From: Aestuariivirga litoralis | Lineage (GTDB): Bacteria; Pseudomonadota; Alphaproteobacteria; Rhizobiales; Aestuariivirgaceae | Reading direction: 5' to 3' | DNA length: 64,000 nt | NCBI RefSeq assembly: GCF_015714715.1 | Contig: NZ_WAHS01000001.1 | Coordinates: 1,995,001 to 2,059,000 of the forward strand | Shown: in pieces, positions 8,515 to 17,284 of the stretch | How the letters are laid out: the number at the start of each line of letters is the position of its first letter | Position numbering within the stretch: position 1 is the first letter of the stretch | Translations under genes and position numbers: made by a program | The notes under the pieces: generated by a model | What the model was told of the DNA's origin: nothing | The model's database searches: none | What the model saw: the letters and a program-made list of their open reading frames with translations, nothing else

Positions 8515-9580
8515 TGTCCATCTCAGCCAACAAGCTGGCCTGATGCTCGGTGACCAAAGCCTGCACCACATCTTCCAGTGCTGGGCCTTCCATGATTTCC
8601 GGCAGTTTGTAGAGCGTCAGATTGATGCGGTGGTCGGTCAGGCGGCCTTGCGGGAAATTGTAAGTGCGGATGCGTTCCGAGCGGTCGCCGGAGCCCACTT
8701 GCCCCTTGCGGGTGGCGGAACGTTCCTGATCGATACGCGAACGTTCCATTTCGTAAAGCCGCGAGCGCAGCAATTTCATCGCGGCATTCTTGTTCTTAAG
8801 CTGCGACTTTTCAGTTTGCTGGGCCACAGCCAGCCCAGTGGGAATATGCGTGATACGCACCGCGGAATCAGTCGTGTTCACTGACTGGCCGCCGGGGCCG
8901 GATGAGCGATAGACATCGATGCGCAGATCCTTGTCTTCGATCTTGATATCCACTTCCTCGGCTTCGGGCAGCACGGCCACGGTGGCGGCGGATGTGTGAA
9001 TGCGGCCCTGGGTTTCGGTGGCCGGCACGCGCTGCACGCGGTGCACGCCGGATTCAAATTTCAAATGGGCGAAGGCGCCCTGGCCGAACACGTTGGCGAC
9101 GACTTCCTTGTAGCCGCCATGCTCGCCATCACTGGTGGAGATGACTTCGACTTTCCAGCCCTTGGAGGCGGCATAGCGCTGATACATGCGGAACAGGTCG
9201 CCGGCGAAAATCGCGGCTTCATCGCCGCCGGTTCCGGCGCGCACTTCGAGAATGACGTTCTTCTCGTCGGCGGCATCCTTGGGGATGAGCAGGATGCGCA
9301 TGTCGTGTTCGAGAGTCTCGATGCGAGCATCCAATTCGGGCTTTTCAGCCTCGGCCATTTGCGCCATCTCGCCGCCGCCTGCCAGCATTTCAGCGAGGCC
9401 ATCGCGCTCGCCATAAGCAGCCTTCAGCGCGGAGGCGCCTTTGGCCATGGGGGCGAGTTCGGCATATTCCTTGGAATTCTTGACGAAGGCTTCGCCGGTG
9501 GCGCCGCTCGATAAAGCGTGTTCCACGCCGGCAAAGCGTTCAATGATACGGTCAAGTTTCTGGGTGTTGATGGCAGACAT
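8504..9580 (-). CDS. prfA: Peptide chain release factor 1
   Basis: RF1 terminates translation at UAA and UAG. The 358-residue protein carries the stop-codon-reading PAT tripeptide in [17 protein letters not shown] and the catalytic GGQ in [17 protein letters not shown] (near residue 230). PAT identifies RF1 rather than RF2, which has SPF. Length is that of the family. The last codons overlap the start of prmC, whose product modifies the GGQ glutamine. The gene starts close to the promoter-facing end of this minus-strand pair. Confidence 0.97.
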   Translation of the reverse strand: MSAINTQKLDRIIERFAGVEHALSSGATGEAFVKNSKEYAELAPMAKGASALKAAYGERDGLAEMLAGGGEMAQMAEAEKPELDARIETLEHDMRILLIPKDAADEKNVILEVRAGTGGDEAAIFAGDLFRMYQRYAASKGWKVEVISTSDGEHGGYKEVVANVFGQGAFAHLKFESGVHRVQRVPATETQGRIHTSAATVAVLPEAEEVDIKIEDKDLRIDVYRSSGPGGQSVNTTDSAVRITHIPTGLAVAQQTEKSQLKNKNAAMKLLRSRLYEMERSRIDQERSATRKGQVGSGDRSERIRTYNFPQGRLTDHRINLTLYKLPEIMEGPALEDVVQALVTEHQASLLAEMDNDN

Positions 9581-9628
9581 GCGGAATCTTCAATTCCGCA
9601 TGTGCCTTAGTGTAAAGCAGCCTTGGCC

Positions 9629-10216
9629 TCAATAGGCCTTGGCAACCTTGATAATGGAGCCGCTGCGGGCCGACATCGTAACCTTCACGGCTTTGCCAGC
9701 CTTGGTGGCACGGAAAACAAATGAAGTTCCGACGCAATCGGTGGCGCGCACGTTGCGGTAACCCGCACCGCGCAAGCGGCTGGCCAAGGTGTTGCAGCGA
9801 TTGGCTGACGAGTAACGATAGACCGGCGGGCCATCGTAGTAATCAGGCGCATCGTCGTAATAGCCGGAATAATAGCCATCGTTATATTGCGGGCCGAACT
9901 GGAAGCCGATGAAGGGCTGGCCACCATTGCTCCAACCACCATTGTTCCAGTTGTGGTGGCGGCGGTGAGGCCAGTTGCCATTGTTGGCCTGGTGGTTTGG
10001 CCATTGATGATTGCCCTGCCAATTGCCGTTGGGTACGTTGGGCTGGCCCGGTTGGCCAGCATTGGCACCGCCAGGCTGCTTGTGCGGACGGCTGGGTATG
10101 CCCATACAATCGCCAGCATTTTTCATGCACTGGCCAGGGCCTGCAGCGTTTGAACGATCAATCATGGTAACTGCACCAATGGCAGCCAGCATGCAAACAA
10201 CTATGAGCTTTTTCAT
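9629..10216 (-). CDS. Secreted Asn/Gly/Tyr-rich protein with PepSY-like C-terminus
   Basis: A 195-residue protein of unknown function. A Sec signal peptide (about residues 1-25, MKKLIVVCMLAAIGAVTM) precedes a linker rich in Asn, Gly, Pro, His and Trp (about 35-95), then a Tyr/Asp-rich patch (about 108-135). The C-terminal 60 residues run SRLRGAGYRNVRATDC, then VFRATKAGKAVKVTMSARSG. This looks like a small PepSY-like beta fold found at the end of many secreted rhizobial proteins; that assignment is by eye. Four cysteines in the mature part could form disulfides. It is probably periplasmic or cell-envelope associated. No operon partner is evident. Confidence 0.7.
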   Translation of the reverse strand: MKKLIVVCMLAAIGAVTMIDRSNAAGPGQCMKNAGDCMGIPSRPHKQPGGANAGQPGQPNVPNGNWQGNHQWPNHQANNGNWPHRRHHNWNNGGWSNGGQPFIGFQFGPQYNDGYYSGYYDDAPDYYDGPPVYRYSSANRCNTLASRLRGAGYRNVRATDCVGTSFVFRATKAGKAVKVTMSARSGSIIKVAKAY

Positions 10217-10321
10217 GGTTAAGGCTCCTTCTGGGCATCAAGCCTTAAATGTGGAATTGGTTCCCAAAATGATGGCTTTGTGGAAAGGTTGTGGCGAGAA
10301 CCACACCCTTCCCTCGCAAAA

Positions 10322-10651
10322 TCAATTCATTACGACGTAAGAAATCTTCGCCACGCCGGACACGCCGATGGCGCGGGCGGCACCCATGCTGAGATCCATG
10401 ACACGACCACGCACGAAGGGACCGCGGTCATTGACGCGCACCACAATCGAGCGGCCGTTCTTCAAATTGGTCACTTTGAGCTTCGTTCCGAAGCGCAGCG
10501 AGCGATGCGCGCAGGTGAAGCCCATGGGCTTAAAACGCTCACCGTTAGCGGTGACGCGGCCCATTTTATACCAAGAGGCATAACCCACCGAGGCATGAGC
10601 GGTGGACGCAAACAGCAAAACGGCAAAAGCGGCAGAGGCAATCAGTTTCAT
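10322..10651 (-). CDS. Short RlpA-like double-psi beta-barrel protein
   Basis: A 109-residue exported protein consisting of a signal peptide (MKLIASAAFAVLLFASTAHA, 1-20) and one RlpA double-psi beta-barrel domain: SVGYASWYKMGRVTANGERF, CAHRSLRFGTKLKVTN and VRVNDRGPFVRGRVMDLS. RlpA proteins bind or cleave peptidoglycan lacking stem peptides. This one has neither a SPOR domain nor a lipobox, so it is a free periplasmic short form. The ATG at 10651 follows AGAAGGG and begins the signal peptide; the ORF extension to 10702 has no support. Confidence 0.85.
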   Translation of the reverse strand: MKLIASAAFAVLLFASTAHASVGYASWYKMGRVTANGERFKPMGFTCAHRSLRFGTKLKVTNLKNGRSIVVRVNDRGPFVRGRVMDLSMGAARAIGVSGVAKISYVVMN

Positions 10652-10794
10652 TCGGTAACCCTTCTTTGGACCTTCAACGCGCAACCCAATTCTTGGTTGC
10701 AAAGTGAAAGGCGCTAGATAGGGCCAAATGTGGCTGAAAAAGGGCTGCTCTTCGCAGGTGCAGCATGCGCCAGGCGCATACTAACTCACTGAAG

Positions 10795-11151
10795 TTATTC
10801 GACTGCTGCTTCCACCATGATTTCAACGTCGAGGCCGGCGGCGGCCAGACGGGGCGACTCTACCGTGGCGCGAGCAGGCGTATTGCCCTTGGACACCCAA
10901 GCGTCCCAAGCCTCATTCATCTGGGCAAAGGCGCTCATGTCAGTGAGCCAGATATTGACCTTGAGCAGCCGGGTCTTGTCGGTGCCGCATTCTTTCAGGG
11001 TGGCGTCAATCTGGGCGAGGATGTCGGCGGTCTGTTCCTTGACCGATTTGCCTGCAGCCTTTTCGGCCACGAAACCTGCAAGACGGGCCACGCCGTGATA
11101 AATCACCGCGCTGCTCATGCGCGAACCCATCCCAATACGCTTGATCGACAT
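10795..11151 (-). CDS. RidA family protein (enamine/imine deaminase)
   Basis: RidA proteins hydrolyse reactive enamine and imine intermediates released by PLP enzymes. The 118-residue product shows the pattern SSAVIYHGVARLAGFVA near the N-terminus, the central DILAQIDATLKECG helix, and the conserved C-terminal ARATVESPRLAAAGLDVEI. The arginine in PARATVES is the usual substrate-carboxylate ligand. The ATG at 11151 is preferred over the codon at 11172 because GGGAG sits about eight bases upstream. It is the last gene of a minus-strand run after the aldo-keto reductase, with a 72-base gap. Confidence 0.88.
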   Translation of the reverse strand: MSIKRIGMGSRMSSAVIYHGVARLAGFVAEKAAGKSVKEQTADILAQIDATLKECGTDKTRLLKVNIWLTDMSAFAQMNEAWDAWVSKGNTPARATVESPRLAAAGLDVEIMVEAAVE

Positions 11152-11223
11152 CCCTAAATCTCCCTCATTCAATTTTGCCAGCTTCTAGCCGTGCCGTGCC
11201 GGTTGTACAAGCATCAGCGGGCT

Positions 11224-12297
11224 TTACTTCTTCGCTTCCGCCGCGCGCTTGGCGATATGCGGCGCGTGCAAAGCCAGATCGGGCGGGCTCAACCGGTCAC
11301 TGACCGAATTGAACTGGTGCCAATATGGGTAGGTCAAAGGCAGCAGGCTCACGTCATCGAGCTTGGCGCGCTCGGCGTCGGTCAGCTTCAGATTGACGGA
11401 ACTGAGCGAGTCCTTCAGCTGGGCCTCATTGCGGGCGCCGATCACCAGTGAGGCCACGCCCGGTCTTCCGGCCAGCCAGGCCAGGGCCACCTGCGCGCCG
11501 GAGACGCCTTGCGCATCGCCCACCTCCACCAAGGCATCAATGATGCGCCACAGGCGTTCCTGATCGCGGATGGGCGGCTCAGTCCAGCCGGAAAGATGGC
11601 GGGACGCTTCGGGCGTCTTGTCGCGGCGGAACTTGCCGGAGAGAAGCCCGCCGGCAATCGGACTCCACACCTGGATGCCCACGCCCTGATCGAGTGCCAC
11701 CGGCATCAGCTCATATTCGGCTTCGCGTGCTTCAATCGTGTAGTGGATCTGCTGGACGATGAATTTTTCGAGATTGTGGCGTTCCGCCACCATCATGGAC
11801 TTCATGATGTGCCAGGCCGAGAGATTGGAACAGCCGATATAGCGCACCTTGCCGTGCCGCACGAGGGAGGTGAGCGCTTCCATGGTTTCTTCAATAGGCG
11901 TCAGCCCGTCCCATTCATGGATGAGATAGAGGTCAATCCGGTCACGCTGCAGACGCTTCAGGCTGGCCTCACATTGCTCGATGATGTGGCTGCGCGAAAG
12001 GCCCTGTTGGTTAGGGCCGTCACCCATCGAGAAGCGTACTTTAGTTTCGACCAGAAGATCATTGGACTTGCCCTTGAGCAAGGCGCCGAGCGCGCTTTCA
12101 GACTTGCCACGGGTATAGGCATTGGACGTGTCAAAAATGTTCACGCCATGCTCGATGGCGATATCCACCAGCCGCTGAGACTGCGTGCGGTCGGTGGCGC
12201 CGGGCATGGTAAAAAAGCCTTCGCCATCAAAATTCATCGTGCCGAGCGTGTGCAAGGAAACTTTCAAGCCGGAGCGGCCCAGCATGCGGTATTCCAT
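11224..12297 (-). CDS. Aldo/keto reductase
   Basis: An NADPH-dependent TIM-barrel oxidoreductase of 357 residues. The catalytic tetrad of the family is present: Asp56 (NIFDTSNAY), Tyr61, Lys86 (LLVETKVRF) and His127 (DLYLIHEWD). The C-terminal cofactor region contains GVASLVIGARNEAQLKDSL. It resembles the YajO/YghZ class rather than the short AKR1 class. It starts 20 bases after manC on the same strand and probably belongs to that operon. The substrate cannot be deduced. Confidence 0.9.
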   Translation of the reverse strand: MEYRMLGRSGLKVSLHTLGTMNFDGEGFFTMPGATDRTQSQRLVDIAIEHGVNIFDTSNAYTRGKSESALGALLKGKSNDLLVETKVRFSMGDGPNQQGLSRSHIIEQCEASLKRLQRDRIDLYLIHEWDGLTPIEETMEALTSLVRHGKVRYIGCSNLSAWHIMKSMMVAERHNLEKFIVQQIHYTIEAREAEYELMPVALDQGVGIQVWSPIAGGLLSGKFRRDKTPEASRHLSGWTEPPIRDQERLWRIIDALVEVGDAQGVSGAQVALAWLAGRPGVASLVIGARNEAQLKDSLSSVNLKLTDAERAKLDDVSLLPLTYPYWHQFNSVSDRLSPPDLALHAPHIAKRAAEAKK

Positions 12298-12317
12298 TCA
12301 ATCCTCCAGATTTTTTA

Positions 12318-13421
12318 TCAGGGTTTTGGGCGCTTGAGCAGGTCGGGATAGTTGCGCTTCACTTTTTCGACCAAGGGCTTCATCGCGCTGCTGGCATCGC
12401 GGTGGGCCACCAGAATTGCATCGGACGTGACGGTGACCACGATGTTGTCGAGGCCTTCAACCGCCACCAGCGAGCCATTGCCCAGCACCAGCGAATTGCG
12501 CGCATGGGTGAACTGCGCCTTGCCGATCGAGGCATTGCCGTCTTCGTCCTGCTCCAGATAGGCGTGGATGGATTTCCAGGTGCCCAGATCAGACCAGGCG
12601 AAGTTGGAGGGCAGCACGGCGGCCTTGGAAGTTTTTTCCAGAACCGCGAAGTCAATCGAAAGCGATTTGGCCTCGAGATAGGTTGGCTCATCGAGATAGA
12701 TGAAATCATCCCCCTTGCGCAAAGCCCTGGCGGACCGCGTGGCGGGCGTGGCGATCTCATGGGCCAGCGCCTCGGCCTCGGCCAATAAGAGTTGTGCCGA
12801 GCAGATGAAATTGCCGGAATTCCAGAGGTAGCCTTTGGCGATGTAGATCTCGGCCACTTGCGCGGTGGGCTTTTCGGCGAATTTGTTGACGCGGTGGACG
12901 GGCGGCAGAGTCTTGATCTCGTCGCCGGGAGAAATGTAACCATAGTCGGTGGAGGGTTCTTGCGGCTGGATGCCGAAGAGCACGATGTGATCCTTGGCGG
13001 CCTTCAGCGACAATTCCACATGGTCGTAGAAGGAAGACACATCGGTCATGGCATGATCAGACGCCACCACCATACACAGGCCTTTGCGTTTTTGATCGAC
13101 GCAAAACGCCATGGCGGCCAAAATGGCGGCGGCACTGTCGCGGCGCGCCGGTTCGAGCAGGATATCGGCTTCCACACCGATTTCGCGCAGCTGTTCAGCC
13201 ACCAGGAAACGATGCTCCACAGCGGTTGCAACAACAGGCTTTTCAAACGCGAAACTGCCAGCGCGCTCGCCCTGCATGCGCTTCACTGTGTTTTGGAACA
13301 GCGACGGCGCATCGGCAAATTTGATGAATTGCTTGGGAAGATCCTCACGCGAGAGGGGCCACAATCTTGACCCCGCGCCCCCGCACAGGATAATCGGCGT
13401 GATTTGAACAGTTGCTGGCAT
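12318..13421 (-). CDS. manC: Mannose-1-phosphate guanylyltransferase
   Basis: Makes GDP-mannose from mannose-1-phosphate and GTP, feeding polysaccharide or glycan synthesis. The 367-residue protein starts with the nucleotidyltransferase motif ILCGGAGSRLWPLSR, followed by LPKQF. Also visible are the mid-protein WNSG in AKGYLWNSGNFI and the catalytic-region FAEKPTAQVAEIY. It is the single-domain form: the C-terminal cupin isomerase domain of bifunctional ManC/AlgA (about 470 residues) is absent. It lies 17 bases after the Wza-like gene in the phosphatase-exporter operon. Confidence 0.93.
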   Translation of the reverse strand: MPATVQITPIILCGGAGSRLWPLSREDLPKQFIKFADAPSLFQNTVKRMQGERAGSFAFEKPVVATAVEHRFLVAEQLREIGVEADILLEPARRDSAAAILAAMAFCVDQKRKGLCMVVASDHAMTDVSSFYDHVELSLKAAKDHIVLFGIQPQEPSTDYGYISPGDEIKTLPPVHRVNKFAEKPTAQVAEIYIAKGYLWNSGNFICSAQLLLAEAEALAHEIATPATRSARALRKGDDFIYLDEPTYLEAKSLSIDFAVLEKTSKAAVLPSNFAWSDLGTWKSIHAYLEQDEDGNASIGKAQFTHARNSLVLGNGSLVAVEGLDNIVVTVTSDAILVAHRDASSAMKPLVEKVKRNYPDLLKRPKP

Positions 13422-13438
13422 GACTGCCAGGGTTTCTA

Positions 13439-14227
13439 TCAGAGAAGCGGAACTGCCGCAAACAGGCCGGTCAAGGGCATGGCCATGGTGATATCGCGCA
13501 GCGTGGTCTTGGTGGAGCTTTCATCAACCATGACAATATCACCGGCCAGCAGCATCGGGTCTGGCTGCTTGCCATTGCGCACTTGACGGATGTCAAAACG
13601 CGCTGCCGTGCGTTGATGATTTACGGTCCGGAACACAAGCACGCCAGTCGGATCGGCATAATTGGTGAGGCCTTGCGCCTGGGCCACAGCCTGCAGCAGC
13701 GACACATCACCCTGCTTGGGGAATATGCCAGGCTTCTGCACCGCGCCATCCACGGTGATGCGCTGGCTATTATATTCCTTGATGGCCACGGTAACTTGCG
13801 GGTTCTGCATATAGGTCTTGGCCAGACGGGCGGAAATGTCTTTTTCAAGCTCGCCCGGCGTGCGGCCCAAGGCCGGCACTTCGCGCAGCAATGGCAGGCT
13901 GATGGTGCCGGAGCTGCCCACTTGCACACTTTTGTTCAAATCAGCGGCACCCAGCACGCCAATGTCGAGCACGTCGAGAACCCCAATTCTATAGTCCTGC
14001 CCGGCTTCGGGGCTTGTCCCTGCCTGGGCGAAAATCTTGTCAAGCTTGGAGCCCACTTTGGGAGCCGTAGTGGTGCTGCCGGTGGTGAGGCCCGCTGCGG
14101 TCGGCGTGAATTGGCCTTCGGGGCGTGCCTTGGTGGAAGCATCGCTGAAGGAATTGCTGCTGGTCATGCAGCCTTGCAAGAGGGCGGCGAGTGCCGTGAG
14201 CGTAAAGGCTTGGAGAAACAATTTCAT
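13439..14227 (-). CDS. Polysaccharide export lipoprotein (Wza/outer-membrane auxiliary family)
   Basis: A 262-residue outer-membrane exporter component. A lipoprotein signal ends in the lipobox LLQGC (Cys20). After a Ser/Thr-rich linker comes the polysaccharide-export domain (about residues 76-160; YRIGVLDVLDIGVLGAADLN, LLREVPALGRTPGELEKDI), then an SLBB domain (about 165-245; ITVDGAVQKPGIFPKQGDVS). It would form the periplasmic/outer-membrane channel for a capsule or exopolysaccharide. It overlaps the upstream phosphatase gene by four bases (ATGA). No Wzc-type kinase, polymerase or glycosyltransferase is nearby, so the rest of the pathway must be elsewhere. Confidence 0.9.
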   Translation of the reverse strand: MKLFLQAFTLTALAALLQGCMTSSNSFSDASTKARPEGQFTPTAAGLTTGSTTTAPKVGSKLDKIFAQAGTSPEAGQDYRIGVLDVLDIGVLGAADLNKSVQVGSSGTISLPLLREVPALGRTPGELEKDISARLAKTYMQNPQVTVAIKEYNSQRITVDGAVQKPGIFPKQGDVSLLQAVAQAQGLTNYADPTGVLVFRTVNHQRTAARFDIRQVRNGKQPDPMLLAGDIVMVDESSTKTTLRDITMAMPLTGLFAAVPLL

Positions 14228-15021
14228 GATGCACGGCCCGAGAATAACTGGCGCAGGAAGGATTTGGGCGCAGGTTTCACTGGCGCCAGAATGGGTGGAA
14301 GCTGATCTGCCGCTTCGTTATCAAGCATCATGGCGGGGCGGGTGAAGGCCATGTTGCGGGCTTCTTCGACGCCCACTTCCTGCTCCAGCAGCCGTACCGC
14401 TTCCGCCATCAAGGGCGGGCGCGAGGTGACATTGTGAGCATCAGTGGCAACGATGTGGAACAGGCCTTCCGCCAGCATGCGGTTGGCCCAATATTGCGCG
14501 CGTTTGCCGAAGCGCCCGGTGAGTGAGCCAGCGGTCACCTGCATCAACACACCCTGCTCTACCAACCGGGGCATGATCTCGTAGTGATGCTCGATCCATT
14601 TCAGGCGCTCAGGGTGGGTGAGCACCGGCACGAAGCCCGAGGCCGTGACGTTAAACAGAAGTTCTTCCATGCGCTGCGGCAGCGAAATATGCGGCGGCTC
14701 GAACAGAACATAGCGGCTATCGTGAATGGTGAGGATGCTGCCGCCGCGCAGGCAGGCCGGAAAATCGGGGCGGATATGCGCATCGCAGCCGGTGACCAGA
14801 TGGAGGGCGATTCCGGCATCATTTAGCACTTGCTGCAGGCTATCGACGCGGGCACGGGTGTCGGCGGCGCTGTTGTCATAAACGCCGGGCATGAAATGCG
14901 GTGTTGCGGCCATGACCTGGATGCCATCGGCGGCGGCCATGCGAGCAATGGCGAGCGAAGCATCAAGATCGGCGGCGCCGTCATCAATGCCTGGCAGAAT
15001 ATGGCTGTGAAGATCAATCAC
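14224..15021 (-). CDS. PHP-family tyrosine-protein phosphatase (CpsB/YwqE type)
   Basis: CpsB-type phosphatases dephosphorylate the bacterial tyrosine kinases that control polysaccharide chain length. The 265-residue protein has the metal-binding PHP motifs: DLHSHILPGIDDGA at the N-terminus (HxH and DD), AATPHF, LTHPERLKW, and TDAHNVTSRPP near residue 200. Firmicutes are the classical hosts, but related genes occur beside export genes in Alphaproteobacteria. It opens a minus-strand operon with the Wza-like lipoprotein and manC. The 147 bases upstream hold the presumed promoter; I see no clear operator there. Confidence 0.88.
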   Translation of the reverse strand: MIDLHSHILPGIDDGAADLDASLAIARMAAADGIQVMAATPHFMPGVYDNSAADTRARVDSLQQVLNDAGIALHLVTGCDAHIRPDFPACLRGGSILTIHDSRYVLFEPPHISLPQRMEELLFNVTASGFVPVLTHPERLKWIEHHYEIMPRLVEQGVLMQVTAGSLTGRFGKRAQYWANRMLAEGLFHIVATDAHNVTSRPPLMAEAVRLLEQEVGVEEARNMAFTRPAMMLDNEAADQLPPILAPVKPAPKSFLRQLFSGRAS

Positions 15022-15168
15022 AGCGCTTCAAAATCCCCAACATGCACACACACTCTCGCAACAGAATCGAACAAATTAGTCCGTATCCGGATTAATCGCG
15101 GGGTGGGATGGGAACAACTAATGGGAGGTTAACAGGTCAGGCCGCGACAAGTCGCCTTTAGATTGCAA

Positions 15169-16296
15169 TCAGATGGTGACGCGCGACGCGGCCTGCCTCG
15201 ACGAAGCAAGCGCGGCTTCCACCACCTTCTGGATTTCATAGGCCTCGCGGAAGTCCGGCCCTTCGGCTTTGCCATGAGCGATGCCGCGCAGGAACTCGGC
15301 CATTTCGATGGTCTTCAGATCGTTGAAGCCCAGCTGATGGCCGGCCGCCACAATGAAACCACCGTAAGGAGGATGCTGCGGGCCGGCTTCGATGGTGGTG
15401 AAGCCCGCGGTGCGGCCATCGCCACCCGCCTTGTAGAACTGCAATTCGTTCAGGCGTTCCTGGGTGAAATAGAGCGAGCCCTTGGAGCCGTGCACTTCGA
15501 AAGCCAGCTGCATCTTGCGACCGGTCTTAACCCAGTTGGCTTCCAGCGTACCGCCGAAGCCGCCTTCGAAGCGGACCATGAGGCGGGCAATGTCATCGAC
15601 CAGAACAGGCACGCGCTCTTTCGAACCGACCGCCTTTGGGCGCGACTTCACGATGGTTTCAATATCGGCATTCACATGTGTGATCTTGCCGAGCAAAAAG
15701 CGCGCCATGCAGATGATGTGGGAACCAAGATCGGCCACCACGCCGGGGCCCCCGACGGGATCAAGACGCCAGGTGTAGAGACCCTCCGGATCATGCATGT
15801 AATCTTCAGCGTGAATGCCGCGGAAACCGGTGATCTCGCCCAGCTCGCCAGCGGCGATCATCTCCCGCGCCAGTTTCAGCATCGGGTTCTTGATATAGTT
15901 GAAGCCGACCTGGGTGATGACTTTCTTGGCCTCAGCGGCCTTCACCATTTCTTCGGAGTCAGCCAGCGTGGGCGACAGCGGCTTTTCGCAATGGACATGC
16001 TTGCCCGCGGCGATGGCTGCCAGCGTCATTTCCTTGTGGAAGGTGTTGGGCGTGGTGATCGAGACCACATCAATGTCCGGATTGGCGATGATGTCGCGCC
16101 AATTGCCGGTGGAGGAGGCAAAGCCATATTGCTGGGCGGCCTTCGCGGCGCCCTCGGCATTCACATCGGCGACCATGCGCAGTTCAGGCGTTGGAATATC
16201 GGGGAAGGCCGCCAGTGCGGAACGATAGGCAAAGGCATGCGCCTTGCCCATGAAGCCCGTGCCGATGAGGCCGATGCCGAGCTTCTTCTTAGACAT
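15169..16296 (-). CDS. Gfo/Idh/MocA family oxidoreductase (inositol cluster)
   Basis: A 375-residue NAD(P)-dependent sugar or polyol dehydrogenase. The Rossmann motif GIGLIGTGFMGKAHA is at the N-terminus and the catalytic-lysine motif appears as HVHCEKPLSPTLADSEEMV. The C-terminal sheet domain begins around GFNYIKNPMLKLAREMI. It overlaps the 3-prime end of iolE by eight bases and follows iolD-iolE, so it likely oxidises an inositol, inosose or related sugar acid. It is too divergent by eye to call IolG. A second Gfo/Idh gene lies at 41954-43126 in another operon. Confidence 0.9.
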   Translation of the reverse strand: MSKKKLGIGLIGTGFMGKAHAFAYRSALAAFPDIPTPELRMVADVNAEGAAKAAQQYGFASSTGNWRDIIANPDIDVVSITTPNTFHKEMTLAAIAAGKHVHCEKPLSPTLADSEEMVKAAEAKKVITQVGFNYIKNPMLKLAREMIAAGELGEITGFRGIHAEDYMHDPEGLYTWRLDPVGGPGVVADLGSHIICMARFLLGKITHVNADIETIVKSRPKAVGSKERVPVLVDDIARLMVRFEGGFGGTLEANWVKTGRKMQLAFEVHGSKGSLYFTQERLNELQFYKAGGDGRTAGFTTIEAGPQHPPYGGFIVAAGHQLGFNDLKTIEMAEFLRGIAHGKAEGPDFREAYEIQKVVEAALASSRQAASRVTI

Positions 16297-17209
16297 TCGG
16301 AAAGCCTTGGGTTTCCACCGTGTAACCCGCGGCCGTCATCACGCGCATCAATTCCTTGTGGCCCACTTGCGCCATTTTCAGCGGCGGGTTTTTCTTCGGG
16401 TCTTGTTCCGCCTCAACAACGAACCAGCCTTCATAGCCATGATCGGCGAATTTCTGCACGATGGCGCCGAAATCCAGCGAGCCGTCGCCCGGCACAGTGA
16501 AGGCACCCAGCGCCACCGCATCGAGGAAGCTTTGCTTCGAACGGTCCAGCTTCTTGATCACATCCATACGCACGTCTTTCACATGCACATGGTTGATGCG
16601 CTTGTGGTGCTTGTCGATGGCGCGCAGCGGATCACCACCAGCGAAGGCCAGATGACCCGCATCGAGCAACAGCGGAATGCCCTCACCCGAATGGTTCATG
16701 AACGCATCAAGCTCCGGCTCGGTTTCGACCACGGCAGCCATGTGATGATGATAGGCCAGCGGCATGCCCTGCTCGGCGCACCATTCTCCAAACTCCGTCA
16801 TCTTGCGGGCATAGGATTTCATCTCTGAATCTTCGAGCTTCGGCTTGGTGGCCAGCGGCTTTGAACGGTCGCCCTGGATGGAGCGGCCCACTTCGCCGTA
16901 AACGATGCAAGGCGCGTTGACCGCCTTGAACAGCTCGATCATCGGCCAGATGCGGTCTTTGTTGATGGCCATCTCTTCATTGACTAGCGTGCCGGAATAC
17001 CAGCCGCCGCAGAGCGTCACGTCAGCCTTCTTTAAGATGGGCAGCATCAGCTTCGGATCTTCCGGGAAGCGGCGGCCCTTTTCCATGCCGGTAAAGCCTG
17101 CGCTGCGCGATTGCGCCAGGCATTCTTCCAGCGAGACATCATCGCTCAATTCCGCGAGATCGTCGTTCCACCAGGCGATGGGCGACATGCCCAGTTTGGC
17201 TTTTAGCAT
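16289..17209 (-). CDS. iolE: Myo-inosose-2 dehydratase-like TIM-barrel protein IolE
   Basis: IolE dehydrates 2-keto-myo-inositol in inositol catabolism. The 306-residue AP endonuclease 2-like barrel begins AKLGMSPIAWWNDDLAELSD, a hallmark of IolE, and continues with GFTGMEKGRRFPED, CGGWYSGTLV and LAYHHHMAAVVE. Metal-binding positions appear in LLLDAGHLAFAGGDP and HVHVKDVR. It lies 75 bases after iolD, with a short RIME-like repeat in the gap, and overlaps the next dehydrogenase gene. The neighbour iolD makes the pathway assignment firm. Confidence 0.92.
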   Translation of the reverse strand: MLKAKLGMSPIAWWNDDLAELSDDVSLEECLAQSRSAGFTGMEKGRRFPEDPKLMLPILKKADVTLCGGWYSGTLVNEEMAINKDRIWPMIELFKAVNAPCIVYGEVGRSIQGDRSKPLATKPKLEDSEMKSYARKMTEFGEWCAEQGMPLAYHHHMAAVVETEPELDAFMNHSGEGIPLLLDAGHLAFAGGDPLRAIDKHHKRINHVHVKDVRMDVIKKLDRSKQSFLDAVALGAFTVPGDGSLDFGAIVQKFADHGYEGWFVVEAEQDPKKNPPLKMAQVGHKELMRVMTAAGYTVETQGFPNV

Positions 17210-17228
17210 TTAATACTCCTCAATTCTG

Positions 17229-17284
17229 TCCCCTCATCCGCCCTTCGGGCACCTTCTCCCCAGAGAGGAGAAGGGCAGGATGGG
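17229..17284. repeat. RIME-like palindromic repeat, short copy
   Basis: The gap between iolD and iolE carries CCCTCATCCGCC..CACCTTCTCCCC followed by a hairpin made of CCTTCTCC (17252-17259) and GGAGAAGG (17267-17274). The same core occurs in the long palindrome at 33378-33517 and, more diverged, at 21635-21778. Such elements (Rhizobium-specific intergenic mosaic elements) are common in Rhizobiales. Here it sits inside an operon, where it could act as a processing or stability signal. Confidence 0.7.

Noticed and set aside
15163-16500. A 445-codon plus-strand open frame opposite the Gfo/Idh and iolE genes
   Set aside because: It is the antisense frame of GC-rich genes with clear motifs; the product shows no family features.
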